From positions 1,488,001 to 1,552,000 of the forward strand of contig JAUPFP010000036.1 of assembly GCA_036925085.1 (NCBI GenBank): a DNA stretch of 64,000 nt, given 5' to 3'. This stretch comes from Brachycybe producta. Its lineage: Eukaryota; Arthropoda; Diplopoda; Playtdesmida; Andrognathidae. Made by a program: the position numbers and the translations under genes. Positions 38,901-53,900 of this stretch are shown piece by piece; within the stretch, counting starts at the first letter, position 1; every line of letters begins with the position of its first letter. A model generated the notes under the pieces. It was given only the letters and a program-made list of their open reading frames with translations, had not been told where the DNA came from and did not search any database.

Positions 38901-41900
38901 AAAATTACTAATTGATACCAAATATTTATATATATATTGAGCTACTTTACCAGTTTTAGAAACCTACAAAAATCTATTTACTACCAAAAGGTGAATAACC
39001 CCCTATAAGACCACAAACATAAACAAATCAAATAATAAATCCAATATAGTTTCTTCATCATATGCTTAAATATAATTATTAATAATGAATTTCTACCTTT
39101 GGTCCTTATACTTGTAAATATAAAGACAAAAATGATTATTACAACTAACTATTATTATTTATTTCGATGGATGTGAAATTAATATTAAAAAAAAATACTG
39201 ACAAGAAGAGTAAAAAAAAACCTCCGTCAAATTGTGGGGATTCCTGTCACAATGACAACTACAAATAATAATAATATAAAAAACCCACCTTAAAATTACA
39301 TATATAGTCAAATGAGAAAATGTGAATTAAGAAGAGAGACAGACAGAAAAAAATGTTATTTTCTCTTCTTTTTTTTTGAGTTTTGAAACAAACAAGTTGC
39401 AATTAAAGCAATATAAAAATGAAAAAGAGAAGAAGAAGAAAAAAGTTTACAAAAACGGAACAAAAAAAAAGTTGGCAAAGAGAGAAAAATAGAATAATAA
39501 AAAAAAGTTTTATATAAAATGATTGTCCTTGAATAATAATATAGTAAGTAATATATACATATATAGGTATTAAGGTATACATGACAAGGGGGGGGAGGTA
39601 TCATCTAAAAAATCTTACAGAAAAGATGCCAAAAATATGTTTCAAAAGTAGAATATGAAACAAAAAAACTTTGCTTAATAAACTGACACTTTTGACCAAC
39701 ATAATGATAAAAAAAGCCTCTAATTTCTATGTTTGCTCTAAGAATGTTGAAATAAGGCTCAAAAAAACGAAGTGAGGACCTCGATTTTTATTGGCCAAAG
39801 TAATTTTATAAAAGTAATGTGAAAATCATTTTTTTTTATATATTATATGGTGCATTTTATGCAAATACGAATTCAACCGGACTTTGTTTTAGGCAAAAGT
39901 ACGATTAATTAAATGTCTGAAGCTATAACAGAAAACTCAAAATGAAAACTATTCGGTTGTAGAAAAAAACCTTTGCAGAATTTTTTTTTTCTGTGCAATA
40001 AAATTTTGTAAAAATATATCTCGAACGCTGAATATGTTTCTGTCTTTCAGGTGAAAAAATAAAGAAAAAACTGGGATGTACGAGCGCATTTTAGAAACTA
40101 GAAGTGTAGCGCAATCAATTAAGGGTTTTATGTTGATAATCTTTCACAATAAACTTTTTATGTCAATTTAAAAATGACTCAACTTTAAGAAAACGATATT
40201 TTTTATTGTAAAAATCAAAAATTCTTGATTATAAATCCATAAAAGACTGAATATCCAAAAAGGAAAAAAAAAAAAAAACATTCAAAATTAAGATTCAATT
40301 AATTATGAAGTAAAAACCTCCAATATTAACCAACCAATAGGAGAAAGGCAACCGATACCGGTATTACCACTTTTTTCCTTTTTGGATATCCCAGCCTGTT
40401 AATTTGTTTTGTTTATATTTACTGCCAAGAAAATGTTTTACATTTTGTAATATTTTTTGTCTATAAGAAAGTTTATTTTGAAAGATATCAGCATGAAAGT
40501 TAAGCTAACCTTGTTTCTAAAACATTTTTTAAGGCTTTTCTTAATTTTTACTCCTGAAGGAGCTTTCGAAAATCAGCTGTTCATAAACCACCTCAAATAA
40601 AGTTAAATTCTAAGCAATTTTGTGCAAATTTCCAGAAGATTATGTAACATTTGTGCGTTTAAATGGGTATTATATAGTGTATAACATATCAAAGGGGTTT
40701 TCAACTATGATGACGCGGTTTGTGCACTTTGCACATTATCCGTTTTAAGCAAATGTTTGGGCCTTAAGTGACCATCTTTCATATCGCATAATTTTTTTAA
40801 AAAAAGTTCCATTATTTTTTTTTTTCAACAGTCGCCATTTTTATTTTGCGTGTATTCAAAGTTTGAAAACGAGAAAAAGATGCGTGTTAAATGTACATGT
40901 ATTTTTTTGTAAACATCCTATATTTACATTCTATAGAAACATTTTTTTTTTGTTTCTTATAAAAGTTACTTTTTGGTTGTTTTTTTTGGTTTGGATTTTT
41001 GTGTCTGATTAAAAACAAGAGAAAAATGTAATGACTTTTTTTTTAGACGATGATGTGGAAAAATAAAAAGGTGCTAACTTGAGAAATACTTAACACACAA
41101 ACACGTTACCATACAGATAAACTGCACGCAACATACTTTGCTTGGTATATTAATAAGGCTAATAATATATAATAAACTATTTCAAATAGAAACTAAAAAG
41201 GAGCACTGACCCCCCTCCCTCCTCCTTCAGTATAAATCAACATTCAATTTCAGCACACAAAAAAAAAATTGGAGGCTCAGCAGCCACTAAGCAACCATAA
41301 CTTTATAGTAAGCACAGACCACAAAAGCCCATTAGAACCAGAAGCCCACCAGTGGCACCAAACCAATGAAGTCTACAAAGCTCACCCAGGCTCATGAAGA
41401 CCACAAAAAGACCACCAGATCCATGAAGTCTACTAAGTCCACCAAAAACTAATAAGCCCATAGTCTCTTTTCCATAAAATTACCAAAGATATCCTTGATC
41501 CGAATTTTACTAAAAATGCAAAGGACACAATCTAATACTTTGTACACACATGAGTTAAATGAATTTAAATTAAATGTGTTCAGGTGAATTATACGGAATC
41601 CAGTTAAGGACATGAAACACCAAATAAAAATTGACTTTATTATTAATATTTTAAATTGAAATTACTAAATCAATATTTTAATGTCAATTAGTTTATATAT
41701 TATATTTAAGTATTAACTCAATATTTTCAGATTATTAACTGAATAAATTGAATTCGACGACATATTGCTTGTTTGTCCTTCACAGGGCTCTGTAGAACAC
41801 ATTTATTATTTAAATGCATTTAAATTATCAGGTGTGCTCTAGGTTTAAGGTACAAACGCAGCACTTGAATTACAATTCATAGTAATCCGAGTAATCCGAA

Positions 41901-44869
41901 CCGATTTTTATCATAATAAAAATGTTTTTTATTCATTTTTCAGTGTGTTTGACTTTATAACTTTCCTAAAGTGAAGGAGGAATAAAAAACCCGGTGATTT
42001 TCCGAATTATCCTACTTTCGAGTAATCCGAACCAGGCTTTTATCATAGTATAAATGACTTTTTAATTTTTTTTATTTAGTGTTTTTGACTTAACTTCCAA
42101 TAGTGAAAGAAAAAATAAAAATAAAAAAAAAATCTCCCGGCGATTATCCGGATTATTAGGACATTCGGAAAAGGTCCAGTCCCATTTAGTTCGGATAATC
42201 ATGAATCTACTGTATTTGGAGAGGTTTTTTTTTTCTGGAAGGAGGAAGATTGGTATACCTTCATTAAGGCGCGGCATCGAAACCATTTGACAAAAAACAC
42301 GAACACTCAAAAATATAACATTCGTTACCCCCACCCCCCCCCCCCCCCCCCCTAAAAAAAATCCGAACTCGGTATAATCTCAAGTGCGTGGTTTTAAAAC
42401 TGTCAAAATTAAAAAAAACATGATGTGAGACAATAAAAAATTTTTTTAAAAGTAATTTTGTTGGTTGCACATTTTTTTTTGTTAAAAATGTTGTTACCAA
42501 AGACACACGAACTTTTGTTTGTGGTTAACGAAGGACAACACGAAAACATGTTCGCACCCCAAAAATCGTAACAAAAAAAAACCTACAGTACTCTAAGATA
42601 CAAATAAACATGGACCCCTAAGCTCTCTTTTCTGAAAAATCACCATAAGAATATATAATAAATAGCCAGAAAACCCCAAATGAGGGTATATTATCATCTC
42701 TTCTTGAATTCAAACACACAATAAAAAAAGTTTCTTAAAAAAAGAAAAATAATCATGAAAAAAGTTTAGTCGAGAACAACAAACTTTGAAAATAAAATTA
42801 CAACCCAAAGATAACAACAAAAATACATAACAATTAATTTCATGACTTTTACAAACCATATCATTTTCAAATCAAATAATAATCACAATAATAAAACACT
42901 TGTTGTATTCTTTTATTTCAGAACTAGAAGGGGCTATTTTTTTTTTCTTTTAAAAAAATCCACCTCCTAATTTTCTTATTCCTTAAAATTATATTTAACA
43001 AAACAGGTTGTCTCAAAAGTCTTCGTAATATCACCGTTTGTTGAAATAAAGACTGAATTTGAAACAATTTTATCATTTTTTTTATTAATTAATTTCATAC
43101 TCATAATCAAGGCTGAGAAATTTAAGAAGAAAAAATTAGCCAAATTCAGGAAATATTCAAAATATGCAAAAATCAGGTAGGAAAAACAGTCGGAAAAAAA
43201 ATATTTGTTTTCTGGAGAAAAAAAAAATAAAAAAAAAATAAAATCTGGATTTTTATATTTATTTATTAAAAAACCCCAGCAGAATTAAATAGAATAACAA
43301 TTCCCTGTTTTAATGTTTTTTTGATTACTGCTTCCCGCTATTTTGAGTTTCCTAATTTCCCAGCCTTGCTAATAAAATACCCCCTGAAATATTTACAAAT
43401 GTGTTCCCCCGCAATGCATTGTAAAGCCACTGCTACACATTTGGAAAATCATAAAAGCTTTTGAGCTTTTGTTTGTGTATATTTTTTTTTAAATTTAAGA
43501 CTTGTGTTTTGTATTACAGTGTTGTGTTTGTTTGAAACTCATCCAAAAATAAGCAGAGACTTATAAGACACCCTGTATCTAGGTATATTTTTCTATTTTC
43601 CACCAGAGTGACATTTATTTTTCACTTATCAAAAAATAATTTCATGTATATAAAAAGACAACCTAAATTAGGGGTAGAAAAAGTAACTTAGTATGCAGCT
43701 GCTGAACCCTCAAAAATTCCATTTTTACATTTCTAGTTTTTTTTTATTATTATGTTTCTCACAAAAGATATAATTTTTTTTAAGCAATTTAACTAACCAA
43801 CAGGTGGCGACACAAACAAAAAAAAATATGCAAATTGGTCCAAAATTGTAGGAGGAGGAGGAGGAGGAGGAGGATTTTTTTATATGTATCTTATCTAGAT
43901 TTGATATTTTTGTTTAGAATAATAAGTTGTTATCAACTTATATCTCAACTTAATCCCTTATAGTTAAGTAGCCCCCCCCCCCCTATTATAAAAACTCAAA
44001 ATCTCCTTTTACCACAGCAACAGCTTTTAAATTGTTGTTTCAATGAAGAAAAAAACAAGCTCAGAAAAATTAATACCAAATTTATAAATTAAAACCAAAA
44101 AAAAAAATGAATAAGGCTGGCTTCACACGGACCACTTTGTGGTGCCACAAAGTGCTTGACATTACTAGCCTTTCTTACGAACCATCACATTGAATACAAT
44201 GACTGGCCTTGTTGTCAGTGCAGAGCCACACGTATAGTTGTACCTCATTGTAAAATGAAGCTTGTAACGTCAGAGGGGTTGACAACTATATAACACTGAT
44301 AAACACAGGCATTTAGAAATCGGGACGAACACAAGTTGGCTCCGCCCTTTTTATGACGACTAGCAACTTCTAATTGGTTGGTTATGTAGTCTGACGTCAC
44401 ATGCGCCGCCCTTTTCAACGTCGAACCACACAACAAACCAATTAGAAGTTGCCGGTCGTCATAAAAAGGGCGGAGCCAACTTGTGTTCATCCCGATTTCT
44501 AAATGCCTGTTTGATAAACAGCCTGTGATCGCCACTTGTGGCATGATTCAACCACTCATCGTCACTGTGGTGCAAAAAAAAGCAGTAACTCGTGAACCTG
44601 AAGCAAAAACTGGCGCCCCTTTAGTACAATCATTCTAGTTATACTTTGCGCTTCTATTTTCGCTTCCTAAGCTTGACACTTTTCGAGGCTCCCACCAATG
44701 TCATTCAATTGGTTTCCTAAAACAACAACCTTAATGTGGCTCCATAAAGTGGTTAAGTGTGAAGCTGGCTCTACATTATGTGCCATTTGTAGTTATTGTA
44801 GCAATTGCAACAACAACACTTTACCGTTGTGAAATTTCTAAACAGAAGTCAGCAACCCTCTCCTATTAT

Positions 44870-44914
<45 letters not shown>

Positions 44915-47900
44915 TATGATAAGATATAAATAAGTGACAATCAGACTATCAAAATTAAAAAAAAAGTGAAGCAAGTCTTCAAAACAAAAATGAAACTAGA
45001 TTATTAAAATAATAACCTCGTTTTTACATATAAAATAATTACGGGTGAAAAATATATGCAATTTTTATTTGTTCAAAAGGTAAACTTCTAAAGTTGCAAT
45101 TTTTTTTTACCTTTTTTTGCAAGAAAAAAAAAAATTACGATCAATTACGGTGTAATTTCTATGAAATCTTAAAATAAAAAGAGAATAACTTTTATCTCTT
45201 TTTATGATAAGTTAGAAAAAATTGTAATTAGAACGTTTTCTCTCTAAAAAAAAACCTTAAGGGAATTCAAACCTCAATTAAAAACTGACGAAATTTTATT
45301 GGATTTTTTTTTTCTCTTTCTTTTTCTTAAAAATCATCATCTCTTAAGATAAACATCTTTTCTACAAAAATGTTTCTCAGTTGTTAGGGTTTTTTTACCG
45401 TTAATGTCTTCAAAAAAATCTCTCTATTTTTTTGCCGTAGAAAAAAAAACAGATTTCAGAAATTCTAATTATCCTAGTAAAACATAAAATGTAACTATTA
45501 AATAGCTAAAGTTAGGAATTTTGTAATGATCTTTGTAATACAGACAATTTTATTAGTTTTCTTTTGCTTTTTTTTTTCTTATCTAAATAAAATTATTTTC
45601 CTCCCCTTCTTTAAGGTGGATTTTGTGGCGCGCTCAAGATGAACGCGTTTTGTAACTGAAGCAGATGATAACTTGTGTCATCATGATGGACGGCCTACAA
45701 AACGTTCATCTTCAGCACGCCACTAAATCCGTCTTTAGAGGCTGCTTTTGCACATAAGCGACCTTTTTGTCGAGTTAAGTGTTCTTTGCCAAATGCGGCT
45801 TACTGGCGACTGTCACTCATTCATAAGCAAGGACATCTTTTTTTTTCTCGCCGCTATTAAACGACAAGGAAGTAGCAATGGTATGGTGAGCCATACTGTC
45901 GCTAAGAATATAAGCGACAATTTGCATAGGACTACTCTCATTGAAAACTATACAATGGGACATAGGTCGTTGTCTGTTGCCAGCGACTGTCGTGACGCAA
46001 AGAAAATAGTCGCTCGTCTGCTTAGTAGTGTTTTATTTTTTGCATAACAGCAACAGCGACTGGGTGACAAAATGTCGCTTGTCTGCAAAGTAGCCTTAAG
46101 GCATTGGCACACAGGTTACTTTTGGTAATCGATTTCGACTGCAAAATGAAGTTGCAGGTGGTTGTGGACTGTGGTTGCAATGTATTTTTTTTATTTTTGT
46201 CGAAAGATTCGAAGTGGTCGTTATCGACGACAACCCGCAACTTCATTTTACAGTCGAAATCGACCACCAAAAGTGATCTGTGTGTTCCAACCCCTTTAAT
46301 AATCAGACAAAATTGATGATTAAGATGATGATGATGGACTAGAAATTTTAATTTTTGTCCGGGTTCCCTAGGTAAAAAAAATATTATAATTTTACCTATC
46401 AAATTCATAAATCAATTTTAAAGAAAGTTTTAACACCTTCCGAAGAAGAAGAAAAATTAATTACGAACAATTTTAATAATTACATGCATAACGTAATTTG
46501 CTATTTCACTGATTAGTCCGAACATTCTTTTGCATAATTATGACAAGTACAAAAAAAAAAAATTCGAAGTTAATTTTAAGACAATTATTAAAGGGCAATT
46601 AAGAGAGACACTTGTTCAAATCGAAATTATACAAATAATAAGTGAGAAAAAAAAATCAATAGTTAACATCTTAATGACCAACACCTTTAATTAGCATTTT
46701 ATTATCTTTATATTTATAATTCCCTCCCCCCCCCCCCTTTGTTGTTCGATTTTGAAACGTTTCTTCGAAACTGATCAAAATGATCAGGTAAAAAAAAAAT
46801 AGAAAGGTGTAATTTTGCGATTGATCATCATCAATATTACCGCCTACAAAATGAAAAAAAAAAAAACACAACTAACTTAACTGTGTTCACAAAGTTTAGA
46901 ACAAAAAAAAAAACGACCATTAAAATTACAGATACAAAAAAAAATGAAACAAAAAGGGAGGAAAAAGCGACATTCAGTCCATCTCTGTCTCTTCAAGTAT
47001 TCATTTCCATTTTACGTATAATTGAAATGAAGATGTACATAATAAATGTTTAGAACATTTGTATGGAAAAAAAATTTCTCAATTTTGTCTTAACAAATTT
47101 TGTTTTAATTAGTTTTAAGAATAATCACAATTTTTTTTATCAACTCGAATTTTTATCGAATCGTTTAGAATCGATTTTTATATGGCAACATCTTCTCAAG
47201 TTGATAAAAAAAATTAAGATTATTGTTTAAAAATATATTAAGACAAAATTAACAAAAAAAAAATTACGTAACGATGTTCTAAAATACAATATATGCACTT
47301 ATTTATTTCAATAACAAAAAATTCCATGAAATATTAGCATAAATTGATGAAATTTAACTCTAAAAAGTTAAAAAGACTGATTATTAAATTAACCTTTGGT
47401 TGCTATTATTTTTTTTCTTAAATTTATAGACATAAATTAAAATAAAAGTCTTAATTATATAGTTGAAATCATGTTCAAACTGACATGAAAAGCTTATTTT
47501 GAAAGATACCTGATTGAGCTGATTGAGCTTACCTTGTACTCACACATGAGTTAAATGAATTCAAATTAAATGTGTTTAGGTGAATTCTACGGAATACAGT
47601 TAAGGACATGAACACCAAATAAAAATTGACTTTTATTAATATTTTCAAAATTGAAATATTAAATCAATATTTTGTCAATAGTTTATATTAATTATATTTA
47701 AGTATTAACTCAATACTTTCAGATTATTAACTGAATAAATTGAATTCGACATATTGTTTGTTCTTCACAGGGCTCTGTAGAACACGTTTATTATTGAAAT
47801 GCATTTAAATTATCAGGTGTGTACTAGGTATAAGTAACCCTTCTAGTTTCTGAAACATACTCAAATTTCTCTGTTCATTTTGCGCCTGAAAGACAATTGC

Positions 47901-50900
47901 CAGAGTTTGAGGCGTTTACCACTTTTAAAACTACCTTAATCGAATGAGTTACCCTTCTAGTTTCTAAAACACTAGTTCAAGTAATCGCAATTGGACCTCA
48001 GAAGAAGAAGAAGAAAAAAAAAACCCCTTTCATGTGTGTGTAACACTTATTTCCGAACCCTAGTAGCCTATTTGTAAAAAAAATTTTAACCCTCCTATTT
48101 TTTTTTTCTCTTTTTTTCTTTAAATAACTAAAACATCCCCTTTTTTACCTGAAATGTTTTTAAATAGAATTTTAGAAATCTTAAAAATATTGTGTAGAAA
48201 GAAGACAAAAAAAAAAGCCTCACAAAGAAGACCAAAAAAAAAAAAAAGGATTTCAAGTAGGAGAAAAAGAACAAAAAAGCCACACTGATGATACTGAAGA
48301 GGATGATGGATCAAGACTTCCCATATTTTTTTTTGTGTCCTAGCAGCAAAAAAAAAAAAAAATTCCACAAAAAAAATGTCGAGGGGAAGAAATAAAAAGA
48401 AAACCCCGGGGTAAATGAAAAAAAAAAATGGGGGTAAATAAATGTGTGGCCAAATTCATGTCAAGGTATCCAGAAAGAGACCTACAAAGAGAGAGACCTA
48501 CAGAAAAATAAAAATTATAAGCAGTTTTTCTTGCAAAGAAGATAAGAGGTGAGGTGAAGTTTTTTAAGGGTTGGAAGGATAAGAGGTGGGGAGAAGGAGG
48601 AGGAGGATATCCGTATGTATCCACCATCTTCAGACTAGAATTTTTTTTTATAAAAATCCCCCCCTCCTCACTTATCTACATTGGCTTATGTTAAGACACG
48701 ATCTATTTTTTTTAAGTACATGATGATCATCTATCTCTCCCTAAAAAAAGCAAAAAAAAAAGGTAAAATATATAATATATTCAAAAAAAAGTCTTAATAT
48801 AGATTATACTTAATGTAATATTAAAGAGAAGAAAAAAAAAGACGTGAAAGAGAAAATTTGCAGAGAAATTATAAGATAACAATCATCTTTTTCCACGTTC
48901 AAAGTCTGAAATATCCTCTTTTTTTAGAATTACCAACCAAAAAAAAAAAAGTCAAGAGATTAAAAGTTTATAAACTTTCTGGTTTATTACATACAAAGTG
49001 AACTGAAAAAGAAATATTTATATAACATTACAGGTATATAATAATAATAATACTAAAAATGTGCCTCAATTTAAGGTGAAAAATACTTCGAAGCTAATTA
49101 AAAAGTTGCTACTAAATGTAAATAAATTAGAACAAATCAAAAAATTTCCGCAATGCTCCGCCCTTTTCAACGTCAGACTACATAACCAGCCAATTAGAAG
49201 TTGCCGGTCTTCATAACAAGGGCAGAGCCAACTGAAGTTCTGACCTATTTCTAATTGCCTGTCCATCTTAAAGGGTTAGCCAATGTTTCACAACATTTTG
49301 ATGAACAGTACATTTCTGACACCCTGTACTGAAAGAAACCCATCTAGATATTAGAAAAAAATAATTTAACATTTTTTAAAAAAAAATCACTAAACTTTTT
49401 TTCAATAAAAGAAACTAAAGAATTATAAAAAGTCAAAAGGTCATTCATTTTTTTAGGTAAAAAAAAAATAAAATAAATGGAATTTAATTCGTGCAGAGTT
49501 TATCAAACAACCCCTCAAAAAACAAGTCTTTTTTAAGCTTTCACATCAAAACTTTTGTCATTTTACAATATTAAAAAAATTCTAAAAATTCAAACCGCTT
49601 TAGATATAACTATTAAAATTGGAGGCTTCCTGACTCCATAAACATTTGTGGTCCAAAATATGTAAAAATGGCCAAAAACATAAGCAACAAGGCCAAAAAG
49701 AATTAAGAAATTTTTAATAAACGATACTGTTTAGAGGCTAGCAGCCTCGAAATTCAATGCAAACTCCAGGTTAAAGTGGTTTTTACGTGTAAACAACACA
49801 CTTCTTGAACTGTGATTCTGTCTTTCGGATGCAAAATTAACAGAAACTTAAATGTATGTTTTAGAAACTAGAAGGGTAGTATTTTCATGGTGATTGATAT
49901 ATTTCAAAATAACTTTTAAGCAGACGATATTCTTTAATTTATTTCTGTAAAAAGTTTATTTTAAAAGATATCTAACATGAAAATGTCCTTAAAAGTGATT
50001 AAGCTACCCTTCTAGTTTCTAAAACACTAGATTCTCTTAATTTTGCTTTTCGGAAAAACAAGAAATAATCAAGAGTTCAAAAATCAGCTGTTCATAAACC
50101 ATTTCAAGTGCAAATTTGCACACTTGGAACATATTAGCCTCTAACCAGTCTCCATGGTGACAACTTGAAAAGTATTTTTCTCCCTAAAAAGTACCCTAGA
50201 AAATTAATATATGCATATTTAGGGGAGGTCCAACTCTACCCCTCTCTTTCCGTAAAAAAAAACCCTTGCCAAAAAAATGTAAATGTGTTCAGACCCCTTT
50301 TTTGTACACCTTCAAAAAAATATGAATAACGGTTTGTATTAGAGAATCCTGGGAAATAACTAAAAAAAAACCCTTTTATTCATCAATCTGAAGCCTGATT
50401 TTCTTTTTTTAGAATTTTTTTTAACCCATTCAGGATTTTTCTCATATTTTTCTTCTCCCCTTTTTAGTATTTTTGGGTTATTTTTCGCCCTGTAAAAACC
50501 CAACGGGGGTGACTAGACTTATATATATATAACCCCGAAATCAGCATCTTTCTAAAAAGAACTTTTTTTGGGGGGGGGGGGGGGGGAGAGGTCCCCCTCC
50601 CCCATCTTTTAAAGATTTTTCTTATATGAATCTCATATATATAATAGAAAAAGGGTGATTTTTCTCAATTGAGTGTGTCTTAAAAAGAAAAATCCAGATT
50701 TCCAAAATAATAGTAGATATAGGGTTAAAAAAACCAAGGGGAGAAAAATAGGGAAGAAAAAGAAAATTCATTTGCATAAAAGACTAACAAAAGGGCCTAT
50801 TTTTTTTTTCTTTGCAAGAAAAAGCTTGTCAATCCAGTAAGTATATGCAAAAAAAAAAAATTGAAGCAAATTTTATTATTTAAAATATATGCAACAGAAA

Positions 50901-53900
50901 ATGTCACCCCCCCCCCCCCCCCTCCTCCTCAAGACTTTTCATTTTTTTTTGAAAAAAAAACTCCGATAGAAACAGAACTTTCGCCCACATTCCTCCTGAA
51001 AATGTTATAGAAATTATTCCCCCCCCCCCCCTCATTTTTACCCCCTAAAACCTTCCCTCGTATTTCACCCTCAGAGCCACAACTTCGTTTTACCACTTGT
51101 TTCACCTGTGAGTCCATTTGCAAACATGGAATATTTACATTTTTATGCAAAAAAAAAAAGTGGGGTAGAAAAAAAAATGTTATGCAACATTGCTTTTAAA
51201 GCAGTTTATTACACCACTTATTTCACATTAATATTTCATTTTGTATCATCACAACAACCCCTTTAACTTTTAACACTTTACTTACTATTTAAATATTATT
51301 ATATATTAAAATGTGAAAACTTTTCTAAAAACTTCGAAAAGGTTTGAAAACTAGAAGAGTAGATGAATAACATAATGCGAGCATTCAATTTGGTAGTTTG
51401 AAAATAACTCAATTTTAAAAATATCAGTAGGCATATGCGATTAATATGCCTCTTCTAGTTTTTTTAAAAAAAACTTTCAATTTTATTTATGAACAATTTT
51501 GATTTTTGAACTCTTGAGCAAAATTGAAAAACTAGAGTGAAATTTTTATAGACAAAAGTTAAGTTAAAACTGGGTCATTTTTAAAAATCACTTAAAAAGT
51601 TTATTTTGAAAGATCTCAACATGAAAATACTTTTAAGGGATGGAACTACCCTTCAACTTTTTCTCTTCATTTTGTTTTTGAAACACAATCTTCAGAGTCT
51701 GAAGAGATTATACTTAAAAATGGTTCAGGGCTCCTCCTTCTCCGCCATTTGCATATTTTGCAAAGGATGGCTGTTTTTTTTTTCTTCTAAAACATCTTAA
51801 AATTAATTCTCTGCATAAAATCTAAAATTATAAATTGGAACATGTCTTATCAAATTTAAACAAAATTAAAAAAAAAATAATAAATGCTAAAAAAAAATGT
51901 ATTTTTTAAAAAATTATACATTATGCAAGATTAAGAATCAGTTTCCTGCATAATATTCAGCTAGATCCGGATCCATCCCTCAAAAAAAAAAAAAAACAGG
52001 AACCATTTGAGAGCAGAAAGAAGAAAAAAGGGCTCTTAGTTTTTTTTTCACCCTTTTTTTCCTATTGAATATTCCCCCTCCCATCCGTAAAAAAAATGAA
52101 AAGATAAACTTTTTATTACATTTTTAGGCACAAAAATCCCCCTTTTAATACTTGGTCCTTGTAACACTTCCTGACTTTCTGGATGATTTCATCAATCCTT
52201 TTTTTTTTACACAAAAAAAAGGGGGAGAAGAGAACCGAAAAAAGGGGGTAATAATATTATGTATAAAAAAGTGAAGACCAAGAAGAAAAAAAAAATATCT
52301 GGTTTACTTGTTCAAAATAAACGACATTCAATTTTAAACGATCTTGATCACAAAAACCCCACTAAAAAAAGGTCCCATTGCAAATAACACTTGATACAGA
52401 AAAATCAAGTGAAGAAAAAGCCCTCTCTAAAAAAAACCCCATCAAGTGACTAAAAGGGGAAACTGGGTCATATTTTTAGTGACAAAGTCTAGACATTTTC
52501 CAAATAAGCACAATCAAAATCTCAGGAAAGAAGAAGAAAAAAAAATGGCAGTAAAAGATGATGATACCTGGGTTAAAAAAATTCTCTTAAATCCCTATTT
52601 TTAAACTCAGGTCTGGAAAGACAAGTGTCTGGGTTAAAACAGGTGCCCCTTGTCCATTTACAAATATATAGTTAAAATAAACCTACAACAACAGTCTGGA
52701 CTGTCTGGACCACGTAAAACAAACCAAAGGGTAAAATTCCGTCCCCCTTTTCAAGGGTCCTTACCCCTCTCCATCCCTCTGATGACATATTTTGGGGTTA
52801 AAATTATCTAAACCCCTATTTTTAACTCTGGACTAGAAAGACAAGTGTCTGGGTTAAAACAGGTAGCCCCTTGTCCATTTTCAAATATATAGTTAAAATA
52901 CACCTACAACAACAGTCTGGACCACCTAAAACAAACCAAGGGGTAAAATTCCTTCCCCCTTTTCAAGTGTCCTTACCCCTCTCCATCCCTATGATGACAC
53001 AAGTGTCTGGGTTAAAACAGGTAGCCTCTTTCTTGTCCATTTTCAAATATACATGTAGATAAATACACCTACAACAGTCTGGACCACATAAAACCAAGCC
53101 AAAGGGTAAAACTCCCCCACCCTTCCAAGGACCCTTTACCATTCTCATTCCCTCTGATGATACCTGGGTTAAAACTTTTCTCAAACACCCTATAGTTCAT
53201 TCTGGTCTAGAAGGATAATTGTCTGGGTTAAACAGGTAGCCTCTAGTCCATTTTCAAATAGTTAAATACACCTACAACAGTCTGGACCACATAAAACAAG
53301 CCAAAGGGTAAAATTCCCCCAAAGGACCATTTATTTCCATCCAATACCTCCTGGGTTAACAATTCTTTTAAAAAAAACCCTATTTCTCTGGTCTAGAAAT
53401 ACAAATGTCTGGGTTAAAACAGGTAGACTCTTTCTTGTCCATTTTCAAATACACCTACAACAGTCTGGACCACATAAAACAAGCCAAAAGGTAAAATTTC
53501 CCACCCCGAAAAAACCCTTCACTTCCATTTTGACAACTACAACCTTCTAGACACACTATCCAAATTTTTCACTTGTTGGACTTAACAGGTTATAAAACCC
53601 GGATCAAAGGGTGACAAACTTTTTTTTGGGTGGTTTAAATTTTTAAAAGATTTATTTTCGAAGTTAACATTTTTCTCATCGTCTTAATATGCTAATTATG
53701 CCGACTGCAGACGCCATATTATACAACCCCCCCCCCCCTCCCCTTCAAAGAATATAATTATTATATTTTTATAACATTATAATAGTATTCAATATATATT
53801 CAGCTGCTTCAATAATACCAGACAGAAACATTTTTTCATTCTTCATGAAATCCTTGTAATTTTTATGTCAAATTCAAATCCTTAATTTAAGGGTTTGAAT

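Noticed and set aside
45748..46047. 99-codon frame
   Set aside because: Falls within the second of three adjacent palindromic elements, and its inverse arm repeats the same words.
52565..53500. CRISPR-like array of repeats and spacers
   Set aside because: Units are long, diverged and contiguous without unique spacers; eukaryotic tandem repeat.
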